Source: Candidatus Thalassolituus haligoni
GTDB taxonomy: Bacteria; Pseudomonadota; Gammaproteobacteria; Pseudomonadales; Oceanobacteraceae
Direction of reading: 5' to 3'
Length of the DNA stretch: 64,000 nucleotides
Assembly: GCF_041222825.1 (NCBI RefSeq)
Contig: NZ_CP139482.1
Span: 1,829,001-1,893,000, forward strand
Below the pieces are notes generated by a model, which saw only the letters and a program-made list of their open reading frames with translations, was not told where the DNA came from and made no database searches. Shown here piece by piece: positions 38,852-48,606 of this stretch; the stretch's first letter is position 1; each line of letters begins with the position of its first letter. Made by a program: the position numbers and the translations under genes.

Positions 38852-40939
38852 ATGGCGTCTCGTCCTGTTGTTGCTGATTCTGCTGTTTCCTCTCGTGCCA
38901 GACCCAGACCGCTGGCTATCTCCAGTTCCCGCGCCCTGCTGGCCAATCCGATTGTGCGGGCATTCTGGCAGGTGGACGGGCACGGTTCTGAGCGTAACCA
39001 GGCCGAGATACTGGGTTGGGGGCGCAAGCGTTCAGGCCTCAGGGCAGAGCAGCAAGGAGTGCGTCAGCAGCGTCGATGGTGGTTGCTGGAAGACGGTTTT
39101 GTACGCTCGTTAGGTCGGCAAGATCAGGCACTGTCGCTGGTGCAGGATAATATCGGCATCTATTACGATGCCACCCGGCCTTCGCGGTTGGAACAACTGA
39201 TCCCACAGCCTCTGACGACGGCTCAACAGCAGCGCAGTTTCGACTTGATTCAGCGCTGGCAACAGGCCGGTATTTCCAAATACAACGCCGCCCCTGACTA
39301 TAGCGGGGAGCTGCCGTCGTCATTTGTGCTGGTGGTGGATCAGGTGGCCGGGGATGCTTCCATTCCCTTTGGGTTGGCCAGTGCGGCGTCTTTTACGCGG
39401 ATGCTGGAGGCTGCCCTGGCTGAAAATCCTCAAACAACGGTGGTGGTGAAAGTACACCCGGACGCCTTTACCCGATCCCGAGCCGGGCATTTTGATCTGG
39501 CAGCGTTACAGCCGCATCAACGGATTCGACTGATTGCAGAAAACTGTCACCCAGAACGACTGTTAGCCAATGCCGACAAGGTCTACACCGTAACGTCACA
39601 AATGGGATTTGAAGCCTTGTTGTGGGGAAAACCGGTGCGCTGTTTTGGTATGCCGTTTTACGCCGGATGGGGGTTGACCGAGGATGATATGGAAGTACCC
39701 GAGCGCCGCCGTCTGGCGATTGCACTGGCCGGAGCACCCGTGACGCTGGAACAGCTGGTGCACGCCACTCTGGTAGGTTACAGCCGTTACTGGGATCCGG
39801 AACTGGACGCAGAAACCGGGATTGAAGCCACGCTGGATTACTTGTCGGCACAGCGGCAGCAATGGTTGCGTAATCATCAGTTCGGGCCGGTACATGCGCT
39901 GGGTTTTTCGCGTTGGAAAAAACCGATCTTGCGTGCCTTTCTTAATGGCACCGAGGTGACCTTCTGTAAAGACGCCAGCCTGATACCGGCTCAGGCAACC
40001 GTCGCCTTGTGGGGGGTGCGGCGGTTGCCGGTAGTGTTGCAAGCACCAGAGCGACAACCGGCTCGGGTGCTGCGTATTGAAGATGGTTTTTTGCGCTCAT
40101 CCGGGCTGGGAGCGGATCTGATCCGGCCACTTTCCTGGGTGCTGGATGACGTGGGCATGTATTACGATGCCTCGGTACCCTCTCGTCTGGAGCAGATTCT
40201 GGCGACGGATGAATTTTCAGCCGCCGACTGTGCTCTGGCAGAGCAGCTGCGCGAGACTATCGTCGCGAACCGCATTTCCAAATATAACCTGACCGGACAA
40301 GACTGGAAGCCTGGGTGTGCCTTGGCTGAACCATCTCGCCGTGTGGTGCTGGTGCCGGGCCAGGTTGAGTCGGACGCCTCCATCCGTATGGGGGCCGGCG
40401 GCATCAAAACCAATCTGGCATTATTACAGTCGGCGCGCGCCGCAGAACCGGATGCCTGGCTGGTGTACAAGCCGCATCCGGACGTGGTGTCTGGTTTGCG
40501 CAGCAAGGATTTGCCGCTTGCTGATTATCAGACGTTGTGCGACGAACTGGTATTGGACGGTGATTCCTCGCAAATGCTCGAGCATATTGATGCCGTGTTT
40601 ACCATGACTTCATTGCTGGGGTTTGAGGCACTGCTGCGCGGTAAAAAGGTGACCTGCTACGGTATGCCGTTTTATGCCGGTTGGGGCTTGACCCAGGATA
40701 TCTTGGCTTGCCCACGACGTGTTCGCCAACGTTCGTTGAATGAGGTGGTGGCGGCCACGCTGGTACGTTATCCCTGCTATGTGAGCGCCACCACCGGAAC
40801 CTTCAGCACGCCACAACGTATTGTGGCGGAATTACAGCGCTGGAAGGCATCTGGCCCGTCGGTAATGCCGCTCTGGCGACGGGCGTTACGGGTGGTGCTG
40901 CGTTTATGGGTTGCCTCCGGATTGCGGAAAAACGCCTGA
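38852..40939 (+). CDS. kpsC: KpsC-like capsule polysaccharide Kdo transferase
   Basis: 695 aa from ATG 38852, with AAGGA upstream. Two tandem homologous halves: each has an EDGF(V/L)RS motif, then (N/D)(I/V)GxYYDA(T/S).PSRLEQ, an ISKYN motif, a KxHPD segment, and finally (F/Y)GMPFYAGWGLT, in residues about 80-340 and 410-660. This is the KpsC architecture: two beta-Kdo transferase modules that alternate to build the poly-Kdo linker on phosphatidylglycerol that anchors group-2 type capsules. The partner kpsS, the ABC exporter kpsMT and kpsDEFU are not nearby. Cytoplasmic or membrane-associated. Confidence 0.88.
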   Translation: MASRPVVADSAVSSRARPRPLAISSSRALLANPIVRAFWQVDGHGSERNQAEILGWGRKRSGLRAEQQGVRQQRRWWLLEDGFVRSLGRQDQALSLVQDNIGIYYDATRPSRLEQLIPQPLTTAQQQRSFDLIQRWQQAGISKYNAAPDYSGELPSSFVLVVDQVAGDASIPFGLASAASFTRMLEAALAENPQTTVVVKVHPDAFTRSRAGHFDLAALQPHQRIRLIAENCHPERLLANADKVYTVTSQMGFEALLWGKPVRCFGMPFYAGWGLTEDDMEVPERRRLAIALAGAPVTLEQLVHATLVGYSRYWDPELDAETGIEATLDYLSAQRQQWLRNHQFGPVHALGFSRWKKPILRAFLNGTEVTFCKDASLIPAQATVALWGVRRLPVVLQAPERQPARVLRIEDGFLRSSGLGADLIRPLSWVLDDVGMYYDASVPSRLEQILATDEFSAADCALAEQLRETIVANRISKYNLTGQDWKPGCALAEPSRRVVLVPGQVESDASIRMGAGGIKTNLALLQSARAAEPDAWLVYKPHPDVVSGLRSKDLPLADYQTLCDELVLDGDSSQMLEHIDAVFTMTSLLGFEALLRGKKVTCYGMPFYAGWGLTQDILACPRRVRQRSLNEVVAATLVRYPCYVSATTGTFSTPQRIVAELQRWKASGPSVMPLWRRALRVVLRLWVASGLRKNA

Positions 40940-41008
40940 TCGGAGATTCCCCGCCCGGCGCTTTCTCTGCCTGGCGTTAGCGCAGCAAATAACCAACGGT
41001 TGTTTGAA

Positions 41009-43453
41009 TCAGCGGTTTTGCAATCGATTGTAGTCCAGAATCCCGGATCTGAGCGGCCATTGTTGCTGATAAAGCTGGCCAATCGCATCGCTGACCTGCC
41101 AGAAATCCTTGCTGCTGCGACGTACCCCAAAGCGGTCGAGCAGGGCGCTGTAGTCGGCACTGGTTTGCATGTTGGCGATCTGTTTGACCAGTTCTGGTAA
41201 TTGCTCTTCTTCAACCCGGAGCAAAACATTGGGGTAATCACCCACGGCGCCCCGCGCCAGTGTCAGGGTGTCTTCTTCCGGCCGTAGCGCATCCTCCTCA
41301 TCCAGCAGACTGGAGATATTGGCATGAGCCCGGTTGTGGACAAGACTGATCAGTTCCAGCGGTTGCTGCTGACGTGTCACCAGCAGCAGGCTGAGTTCGG
41401 GCAACTGATGCAAGCCACTGCCGCGCAAATCTTCCAGGCTATCAAGTGTGGTTAATGCTGTGCCCGACAGTGCGCCGGATTGCGGCTGATAGTCCCGGTT
41501 AAGCACCGGTGCCAGTTTGTGCTCCAGTAGACGATATAACTCCATCTGCGGTTGGTTGCTGCGATAGGGGATGGCACTGTTAATATCGAGGCTGATCAGA
41601 TCACTGAAAATGTAATCCTTGATGGTGGTGCTGGTGTCGCGATACCAGTACCGGCGCACCTTTTCGCGTTCCTCTTTGGGCAGCAGCAGCAGAAAGTTCA
41701 CTTCTCCTTCCATGCGTAAGAAATCCATATACAGACGGGTCACCAACTGGTGGCCGACGTTGCCATAAACGTCAAAACCGGCGACCAGAAGGTAGTGGAT
41801 ACGTTCCAGTAACGGGTAGTCAATCAGCCAGGCGGTTTTAGGGGGCTTGCCCAACAAACCCTGAATTACGGTGGCGTTGTCGAAGTGGCGCATCACGGTG
41901 AGTGCGGCATTGGGGTTGTTGGAGCCTGTTTGCTGATCGCCGTCCCATATCAGCCGGGTATCCAACAGGATGTGGTTAGCCTTCATTTCCTGGCGAATAA
42001 AGGTGGATTTGGCACTCAGGTACTCCTTTTGCTGATCTGAAAAGGAAATCCATGAGCTGATTGGCAGGCTGTTACTGCTGTTTTTGGCAGGCAAGTCGAG
42101 ATGATGTACCTGGCTCTCAAGAAAGTCTGACGCCTCGCTGCCGTAGTGCAGGTTCGGATTGACAAAAAATACCCAGAATTGCTCGTTAATGACATTAACA
42201 GCAACCTGGCCGTGACAGACCGGCCCCTTGATAAACGACATGATGGTTTCTAACGAGTGTTCCAGCAAAAAGCGATAGCGGGCATCAACCGGAATATCGT
42301 GAAAGGTAATGAAAGGGTTGGAAGCAATTTCTTCATCGTAACCAGGCAAGGAGGTGACTGCGTATGGATGGCCATAAAACAGCGAATGCCAGTTGTCCCA
42401 GCGGGCTTCATTGAGCCGGAACGGGATATAGGTTTTGGCGACACGGGACTCCTGATCGACAACCAGACGGTAGTAAGGTATGGCCACACCGGGATCATCG
42501 TAGGGTCTGCGTGTGGCAATAATGTCAATCGGTTCGCCGGGAGCCGTGCGCGATCTGACCAGATGAAAGCGAGTACTGGTGTCATCGCCGAGGTACAGGC
42601 TGTAAAGGTAGATATGTTCATAAATATAGCGACTGACCAGTGCCTGGCGTTTGTACGGCTCGCTTTCCGGATCACCCTGGGCATTAAAGCGTTGTTCCCA
42701 CTGTTGTAGCTGATCCTGCAGGTTTCCGTTCAAGGGTGCCGGTCGTGGTAACAGTCCTCCGCGTTGAATCCAGTCTGTCAGTGTTGTGTATTCGCTATCA
42801 GACAGGGCAGGCAAGCCGTAAGGCATGCCCCAGTCGGGATACTGGCTGGCAAAGGTATCGTATTGTTCGGCGGTCGGGCACTGTTGATCCCGCGACAGAC
42901 CAAAGTCATAGCTGTCTGGCAGCACGGTCTGATGGAACGCTCCCTGAGTCTGGCGCTGGGTGATAGCGCGGAATAGCAAGCTGGCCTGAAGGTTGGCCTC
43001 GCTGGTATTACGGCGTTCGTTCAGGACGGGTTGAAAACCTTTTGCACGCCATTCTTCGGTGTTGTGAGCATCCAGATACAGTCGTTTGGGTGCGGTGGCC
43101 AGCAGGCGGGTACCATCGTAGACCAGCTCGGAGTGCATGCCGCGATCAATGCCCTGGGGCGACGTCAGCTTCAGCTGGCAAGGGGCATCGTAACAGGCGT
43201 GGCAATGAACGCAGCGTTGTTCCAATAGTGGTTGAACATTCTGGTGGAATACCCGACCCTCGAAACTGTCGGCTTCGACCCAGCGACTTTTGGGTGATGA
43301 CTCACCAAACAGGTCTTCAAATTGCTGGCTGGCGAGGGCGGCGCAACCGGTCATCATGGCGGCGATGAGCCAGATCAGCGGCTTGATGGTCAAGCGGACG
43401 CGGGTAGATACAGTCCGATTAGCAGCTTGGTTTGTTATAGGCATTGTGTGCAT
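41009..43453 (-). CDS. cti: Periplasmic fatty acid cis/trans isomerase
   Basis: 814 aa. The N-terminal export signal (PLIWLIAAMMTGCAAL, about residues 25-40) may be a lipoprotein signal with Cys37. A c-type heme site CVHCH (81-85) follows, as in Pseudomonas Cti. The rest is the long Cti domain. It turns cis-unsaturated acyl chains of membrane phospholipids into trans, rigidifying the membrane within minutes of solvent, heat or salt stress, without needing new lipid synthesis. It lies 57 bp downstream of the MFS gene on the same strand; convergent with kpsC. Confidence 0.92.
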   Translation of the reverse strand: MHTMPITNQAANRTVSTRVRLTIKPLIWLIAAMMTGCAALASQQFEDLFGESSPKSRWVEADSFEGRVFHQNVQPLLEQRCVHCHACYDAPCQLKLTSPQGIDRGMHSELVYDGTRLLATAPKRLYLDAHNTEEWRAKGFQPVLNERRNTSEANLQASLLFRAITQRQTQGAFHQTVLPDSYDFGLSRDQQCPTAEQYDTFASQYPDWGMPYGLPALSDSEYTTLTDWIQRGGLLPRPAPLNGNLQDQLQQWEQRFNAQGDPESEPYKRQALVSRYIYEHIYLYSLYLGDDTSTRFHLVRSRTAPGEPIDIIATRRPYDDPGVAIPYYRLVVDQESRVAKTYIPFRLNEARWDNWHSLFYGHPYAVTSLPGYDEEIASNPFITFHDIPVDARYRFLLEHSLETIMSFIKGPVCHGQVAVNVINEQFWVFFVNPNLHYGSEASDFLESQVHHLDLPAKNSSNSLPISSWISFSDQQKEYLSAKSTFIRQEMKANHILLDTRLIWDGDQQTGSNNPNAALTVMRHFDNATVIQGLLGKPPKTAWLIDYPLLERIHYLLVAGFDVYGNVGHQLVTRLYMDFLRMEGEVNFLLLLPKEEREKVRRYWYRDTSTTIKDYIFSDLISLDINSAIPYRSNQPQMELYRLLEHKLAPVLNRDYQPQSGALSGTALTTLDSLEDLRGSGLHQLPELSLLLVTRQQQPLELISLVHNRAHANISSLLDEEDALRPEEDTLTLARGAVGDYPNVLLRVEEEQLPELVKQIANMQTSADYSALLDRFGVRRSSKDFWQVSDAIGQLYQQQWPLRSGILDYNRLQNR

Positions 43454-43510
43454 CGCGGTATGGAAAGCGCCGATAATATCGAATACCGCTGGCGGCGTCA
43501 GTGAAAGCGG

Positions 43511-44740
43511 TCAGGATACCGACTGGCTTTCTTGCGCTATTCGACCGGATGGACGGGATTGTTGCTTGCAAGTCTGGTGTTTTAGCCATGCCGCCAGGGC
43601 GAGGGTAACGGCCAGCACCAGCAGGGATCCCAGTACGACACCCAGCCAGTATTGCCATTGCCAGAACAGGTTAAGGTACAAGCCACCGGTGCTGGCACCG
43701 AGATAGTAGAACACCAGATAGAGTGAACTGGCGCTGGCTTTGGCGTGTTGAGCCGTACGGCTGACCCAGGCGCTGGCGCTGGAGTGGGCGAAGAAAAAGC
43801 CGAAGGCATTCAGCAGAAATCCGAGAATAATCGTGGATAGCCAGGGAATCAGGGTAACGAGACTGCCGATCATCAGCAGTCCACTCCCCACCATCATGCA
43901 ATTGGCCTGGCCAAAGCGACGGCTGAACTTGCCAGACAAGGTGGAACCCCAAGTGCCACTCAGATAAGTGAGGAACAGCATGCCGAGAAACTGTGGCGAT
44001 AATGTGTACGGCTCGGCCTCCAGTACGAAGGTAATAAAGCTGTACTGGTTGATAAATACAAAAAAATTCAGGCCACCAAACAGAAAGGCCGGGATAAGGA
44101 GCGGATTGGTCAGGTGACTGATAAGGTCTTGCCCCATGGATGGCAGATTGAACGGCCGTGCGATAAAACGGCGAGGGGCCGGTAACAACCAGGCGACCAG
44201 CATCCAGGTACAAGCGCCAAGTATTCCCACCACCAGAAATGCATTGCCCCAGCCCAGATGTTCGCCCGTAAAACCACCCATCAGACGACCACCAATACCA
44301 CCGAGTGAATTGGCCGCAATATAAAGCCCAATGGCTGACATCAGCGCATCAGCATCAAATTCATCGGCCATATACGCCACTGCAATGGCTGGCAAGCCGC
44401 CGAGAAATACACCCTGTAATCCCCGTAGCCAGAGCAGTTGCTCAAAGGTGCTTACCTGGCTGATTAACAGTGCGGTGAGCGCGGCACCGCACATACTGCC
44501 AACGATCAGTCCCTTGCGGCCAATAACATCCGATAGTGGCCCATACACCAGTAGTGATAATCCCAATGTCAGCGTCGACAAGGTCAGCGAATAACTTGCT
44601 TGCAGTGGCGTGACACTGAATTCCGTCGCCAGCATGGGTAGCAGTGGCTGGGTGACATACAGGTTTGAAAACACCATAAAAGAGCCAAGACACAAGGCAA
44701 TGGTGATTCGCCACCAGGCGGCGGTACCGGTTGTGATCAT
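43511..44740 (-). CDS. MFS transporter, YnfM-like
   Basis: 409 aa from ATG 44740 (a TTG lies 15 bp upstream). Twelve membrane segments; VYGPLSDVIGRKGLIVGS between helices 2 and 3 is the MFS motif A. Divergent from a LysR gene across 156 bp, exactly as ynfM/ynfL (or similar arabinose-efflux-like permeases) are arranged, so the LysR protein is its likely regulator. Substrate is unknown; family members are drug or small-molecule exporters. Confidence 0.85.
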   Translation of the reverse strand: MITTGTAAWWRITIALCLGSFMVFSNLYVTQPLLPMLATEFSVTPLQASYSLTLSTLTLGLSLLVYGPLSDVIGRKGLIVGSMCGAALTALLISQVSTFEQLLWLRGLQGVFLGGLPAIAVAYMADEFDADALMSAIGLYIAANSLGGIGGRLMGGFTGEHLGWGNAFLVVGILGACTWMLVAWLLPAPRRFIARPFNLPSMGQDLISHLTNPLLIPAFLFGGLNFFVFINQYSFITFVLEAEPYTLSPQFLGMLFLTYLSGTWGSTLSGKFSRRFGQANCMMVGSGLLMIGSLVTLIPWLSTIILGFLLNAFGFFFAHSSASAWVSRTAQHAKASASSLYLVFYYLGASTGGLYLNLFWQWQYWLGVVLGSLLVLAVTLALAAWLKHQTCKQQSRPSGRIAQESQSVS

Positions 44741-44896
44741 GGAAGTCTCGCGCAAAGATGAAGGAACAACAGAACGACAAGCACTATAAAACGTTGTTTA
44801 TTATCATAAAAATATATGTTTGATATATATGGTATCAATAAATATTATGACTTGGTTGGGACGACAGATTTCCAATGAGCTGAAAAAGGACCGCCG

Positions 44897-45784
44897 ATGG
44901 ACTACAAGGCACTGACCTATTTTTATCACGTGGCCACTCAACAAAGCTTCACCCGTGCAGCCGAGGTGCTGGAGGTTGCCCAGCCGGCCGTCAGTATGGC
45001 GATCAAGCGTCTGGAGCAGCAACTGCAACTGACATTATTCCATCGACATGAACGCCAGATTTCACTGACCGATGAAGGCGAGCGGCTGTACGTACAAGCT
45101 CAGCGTATTGTGCAGGTGATGTCGGATGCCGATCTGGAAATGGAAGAGCTGCGCGGGCTGGAGCAGGGAGCTGTGCAGCTGGGGACTCCCAGTATGTTGG
45201 GTTCCTATCACTTCCCGCCGATTATTATGGCGTTCCGCCATCGCTACCCGAACCTGACCTTTTCGGTTTACGAAGGCGGCGCCTGGCAACTGCAACAAAT
45301 GCTGGAAAAAGGCGAGCTGGATCTGGCTGTGATTGAAGCGGAAGACATCCCCGACACGATTGAAGCGCGTACCCTGATGCGTGAGGAAATGCGCGTCGTG
45401 GTCGATAAGGATCACCCGTTTGCCAGCCGAACGGCCGTTACCCCGGCAGAGTTTCTGCAGGAAGATCTGGTGCTGTTCCGCAAAGGCTACTTTCACCGCA
45501 AGGTGATTGACCGGCTGGCAGAAGAATCCGGCATCCAGCCGCGTATTAACTTCGAAACCAATCTGTTACCGCTGATACGCGCTATCGTCAAACAGGGGTT
45601 TGGTATTTCAACACTGCTGAAGATGGCCACTGAAGATGACCCGGAGCTGGTTACCTTGTCGTTCGATCCACCCATTGTGCTCGATTTGTGTTTGGCCTGG
45701 CGCAAGGATGGCTACCTGTCGAAAGCCAATCAGGCATTTGTGGATTTTGTGCTGGAGCATGGGAAAAACAGCGAGGTGGTATAG
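44897..45784 (+). CDS. LysR-family regulator divergent from the MFS gene
   Basis: 295 aa. The N-terminal HTH domain MDYKALTYFYHVATQQSFTR is followed by AAEVLEVAQPAVSMAIKRLEQ; the rest is an effector domain. The 156-bp AT-rich gap to the divergent MFS start (it contains AAAATATATG and TGATATATATGG) should hold the shared operators. The stop codon lies in a 9-bp tandem repeat (45775-45801). It resembles YnfL-type regulators; inducer unknown. Confidence 0.88.
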   Translation: MDYKALTYFYHVATQQSFTRAAEVLEVAQPAVSMAIKRLEQQLQLTLFHRHERQISLTDEGERLYVQAQRIVQVMSDADLEMEELRGLEQGAVQLGTPSMLGSYHFPPIIMAFRHRYPNLTFSVYEGGAWQLQQMLEKGELDLAVIEAEDIPDTIEARTLMREEMRVVVDKDHPFASRTAVTPAEFLQEDLVLFRKGYFHRKVIDRLAEESGIQPRINFETNLLPLIRAIVKQGFGISTLLKMATEDDPELVTLSFDPPIVLDLCLAWRKDGYLSKANQAFVDFVLEHGKNSEVV

Positions 45785-45801
45785 GTGGTATAGGCGGTAT
45801 T
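45775..45801 (+). repeat. 9-bp tandem repeat over the LysR stop codon
   Basis: GGTGGTATA twice exactly, then a diverged third copy GGCGGTATT. Each of the first two copies, read in the gene frame with the next base, gives GTG GTA TAG, so the repeat carries two successive in-frame stops. Confidence 0.85.
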
Positions 45802-45840
45802 GGCTTCTGGCGTTGGCTTTTTTGCCGCCGCCAGAAACCT

Positions 45841-45874
45841 TTGCTGAATAGCTGGCGTTTTATTTATTCAGCAA
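45841..45874. terminator. Inverted repeat at the 3' end of pepA
   Basis: TTGCTGAATA and TATTCAGCAA form a perfect 10-bp dyad with a 14-base loop, spanning the pepA stop codon (45860-45862) and lying 57 bp beyond the LysR stop. Probably a terminator or mRNA end stem for the two convergent genes; no long T-run. Confidence 0.65.
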
Positions 45875-47323
45875 ATAGTTCACCAGCAGGCTGACCGGGC
45901 GTCCGGTAGCGCCTTTGGCTTTGCCACCCACCCAGGCAGTACCGGCAATATCCAGGTGCGCCCAAGGTGTACCTTCGGTAAAGCGTGACAGGAAACAGGC
46001 GGCGGTAGTGGCACCGGCCAGCGGGCCACCAATATTGGCGATGTCGGCAAAGTTGGAATCGATCAGATCCTGATACTCTTCTTCCAGCGGTAAACGCCAC
46101 ACTTTGTCGTTGCTGTATTGTGCTGCTGTCTGCAGTTGTTCCGCCATGGTTTCATCGGTGGTGAACAGGCCCGAGTTGACTTCGCCCAGCGCGGCCATGC
46201 AAGCACCGGTCAGGGTGGCGATGTCGACGATGGAGGCAGGCTTGTAATTGTTGATACCGTAGGTGAGCGCATCACACAGCACCAGTCGGCCTTCGGCATC
46301 GGTATTGAGGATTTCAATGGTTTTGCCAGACAGACTGGTCACCACATCGCCAGGCTTGCTGGCGTTACCGGCGGGCATGTTTTCCGCACTGGTCACGATG
46401 GCCAGCACGTTGACCTTGGGCTTGAGGGCGAGAATGGCTTTCATGGTGCCGAGCACGGAGGCTGCGCCACACATGTCGTATTTCATCTCGTCCATCTTCA
46501 GGCCGGGCTTGAGGCTGATGCCGCCGGTATCAAAGGTAATACCTTTACCCAAAATCATGTGTGGTGCGGCGCTTGGATCATCGGCACCACGGTACTGCAT
46601 AACGATAATCTTGCCTGGCTCGCTGGAACCTTTGGAAACAGAAACAAACGCTCCGGCACCCATTTCAGCCAGCTGGTCTTCGTCCAGAATGGTGGTTTCG
46701 AGGGCTTGATCCTGAGTGAGGGTGACGGCGTTTTCGGCCAGCCAGGTAGGGGTGCAGATATTGGGTGGCATGTTGGCCAGTTCTTTGGCGAAGCTGATGC
46801 CGGCACCAATCGCTGCGCCTTTAGTGAAGGCGGCGTCCACATCACTGCCCAGCCAGATCACGCTGTCGGGCGTTTTGGTATCATCGTCTGCGGTGCTTTT
46901 GGTGGCCGTAAAACGGTACTGGGCGCTGGCGTAGGCGATGGCGGTTTGCTCGGCCAGCCAGGATTCTGTCAGTACGTCGGTCGCCATTTCTGTCAGCGCC
47001 AGGGCAATGTCACCACGGATTTTGCTGGTAAGCGTTGCAATCGCAGCCAGTACTTTCTGGGCGCTGGCGGGTTTCAGTGTTGCCTTGCCGGTACCAACCA
47101 GTAATACGCGGCCAGCGCTGACTCCGGCAACGGCGGGTAACAGCAGGGTTTCTGCCAGTTTGCCGGAGATATCGCCCTGTTCGTAACGCTGGCTGATAAA
47201 CCCCTGGCTGGCTTCATCAAGCTGTGAGGCGGCGTCAGACAGCTTGCCTGACTGGTCGAGAGTGACCACAATACAGCTCGCCTGAATGTCGGCGGCAGTT
47301 TGTTGGGATACCTGGTAAATCAT
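45860..47323 (-). CDS. pepA: Leucyl aminopeptidase (M17)
   Basis: 487 aa. Metal and catalytic motifs KGITFDTGGISLKP and NTDAEGRLVL are intact in the C-terminal M17 domain; the N-terminal domain begins MIYQVSQQTAADIQ. It removes N-terminal residues, preferring Leu; in E. coli PepA also binds DNA (cer/psi recombination and carAB control). It is divergent from lptF, a conserved pepA-lptF-lptG arrangement. Confidence 0.95.
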   Translation of the reverse strand: MIYQVSQQTAADIQASCIVVTLDQSGKLSDAASQLDEASQGFISQRYEQGDISGKLAETLLLPAVAGVSAGRVLLVGTGKATLKPASAQKVLAAIATLTSKIRGDIALALTEMATDVLTESWLAEQTAIAYASAQYRFTATKSTADDDTKTPDSVIWLGSDVDAAFTKGAAIGAGISFAKELANMPPNICTPTWLAENAVTLTQDQALETTILDEDQLAEMGAGAFVSVSKGSSEPGKIIVMQYRGADDPSAAPHMILGKGITFDTGGISLKPGLKMDEMKYDMCGAASVLGTMKAILALKPKVNVLAIVTSAENMPAGNASKPGDVVTSLSGKTIEILNTDAEGRLVLCDALTYGINNYKPASIVDIATLTGACMAALGEVNSGLFTTDETMAEQLQTAAQYSNDKVWRLPLEEEYQDLIDSNFADIANIGGPLAGATTAACFLSRFTEGTPWAHLDIAGTAWVGGKAKGATGRPVSLLVNYLLNK

Positions 47324-47403
47324 GTCAGCTCCTGGCGGAAGGCATTGGTGGCAGACGGCCTGCTATTTGTTCTCAGCGGCTCGTTCTGAATAATGAGTCA
47401 CCC

Positions 47404-47409
47404 TATAAT
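47404..47409 (+). promoter_or_regulatory. Perfect -10 element upstream of lptF
   Basis: TATAAT in the pepA/lptF divergent gap; the -35 at 16-17 bp is poor. Transcription from here would begin near 47416, which excludes translation from an in-frame GTG at 47410 and supports the internal lptF start at 47536. Confidence 0.45.
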
Positions 47410-47535
47410 GTGACGCCATATTCCTGGAATTCAAGGGCGGCACAGATAACAAAGCGTTTTGTCGTCGTTGCAGAGCAAACCGTCTCTGGGTATGGTGCGC
47501 GACTCTTGCTCCGGCTCAATCAAGGTCTAAGTCTT

Positions 47536-48606
47536 TTGATCATATTTCGCTACCTGGCCAGGGAACTGGCTGGCTCGCTGTTTGCTGTGACCATCGTGCT
47601 GTTGATGATTCTGATGAGTGGTCGTCTGATTCGTCAACTTGCTGCGGCTGCAGCCGGTGAAGTCTCGCTGGATATCGTATTTTTTACGCTGGTATTACGT
47701 TTGCCGTCGTTTCTCGAAATGATTTTGCCGCTGGCGCTGTTTATCTCAATCCTGTTGGCGTACGGCCGATTGTACGCTGAAAGTGAAATGACGGTACTGA
47801 CCGCAACCGGATTCTCGAATACCCGCCTGTTGGCCTATACCGCTGTACCGGCTTTCGGGCTAATGCTGGTGGTGGGCAGCTTCAGCTTGTACCTCAGCCC
47901 CTGGGGTGCCCAAAAAATGGAAGGCTTGTATGAAAAACAGGCACAGCTGACCGAGTTTGAGTTACTGGCTCCGGGGCGGTTTCAGAGTATGAAAGGCGGT
48001 ACCCGCGTTACCTATGCCGAGTCGCTTTCAAATGATAAAACCGAAATGAACAATGTGTTTATTACCGATGGCAATAGCTTGTTGCTGGCGCAAAAGGGCA
48101 CCCAGTACGTCAGTGACGAAACCGGCTCCCGTTATCTGGAATTACACCGTGGTAAACGCTACGACTGGACGCCGGGGAGCCTCGAATTTCAGGCGCTGGA
48201 TTTTGATTTGTATGGTGTCAAAATTGCCGATGAACCGGAAGAGCGCAGCAAGCTGCGCAAAGAAGCGGTGCCGACGCTGGCGCTGTTCGGTTCCGATGAC
48301 CCCAAACAGCAGGCACAGTTACAGTGGCGTATTTCAATGGTGCTGATGGTGCCCATTGTGACTCTGCTGGCGGTGCCCCTGTCTCGCGTTAATCCCCGCC
48401 AGGGGCGCTTCGCCCGGCTGTTTCCTGCCATTATATTGTTTATGGTTTACATCTCGTTGCTGATTGCTATGAAAGGCATGCTGGAAAAGGGAGAGCTGAA
48501 CCCTGATGTGGGTTTGTGGGGGTTGCACTTTGTTTATCTGTTGATCGCCATCGGCTTGCTGATGGTACCCGAGTGGGTGCGTCAATGGCGGGTGAGGGCG
48601 CTATGA
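47536..48606 (+). CDS. lptF: LPS export permease LptF
   Basis: 357 aa from TTG 47536, which gives the family start MIIFRYLARELAGSLFAVT; AAGG lies upstream. The frame is open back to 47410 but the extra 42 residues are atypical. Six membrane segments, three at each end around a periplasmic beta-jellyroll domain; FLEMILPLALFISILLAYGRLYAESEM is the conserved YjgP/YjgQ cytosolic loop region. With LptG and LptB it drives LPS from the inner membrane onto LptC. Stop overlaps the lptG start (ATGA). Confidence 0.9.
   Translation: MIIFRYLARELAGSLFAVTIVLLMILMSGRLIRQLAAAAAGEVSLDIVFFTLVLRLPSFLEMILPLALFISILLAYGRLYAESEMTVLTATGFSNTRLLAYTAVPAFGLMLVVGSFSLYLSPWGAQKMEGLYEKQAQLTEFELLAPGRFQSMKGGTRVTYAESLSNDKTEMNNVFITDGNSLLLAQKGTQYVSDETGSRYLELHRGKRYDWTPGSLEFQALDFDLYGVKIADEPEERSKLRKEAVPTLALFGSDDPKQQAQLQWRISMVLMVPIVTLLAVPLSRVNPRQGRFARLFPAIILFMVYISLLIAMKGMLEKGELNPDVGLWGLHFVYLLIAIGLLMVPEWVRQWRVRAL

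Noticed and set aside
47410..47535. N-terminal extension of LptF
   Set aside because: It begins right at the end of a perfect TATAAT and adds atypical residues before the conserved MIIFRYLAR start.
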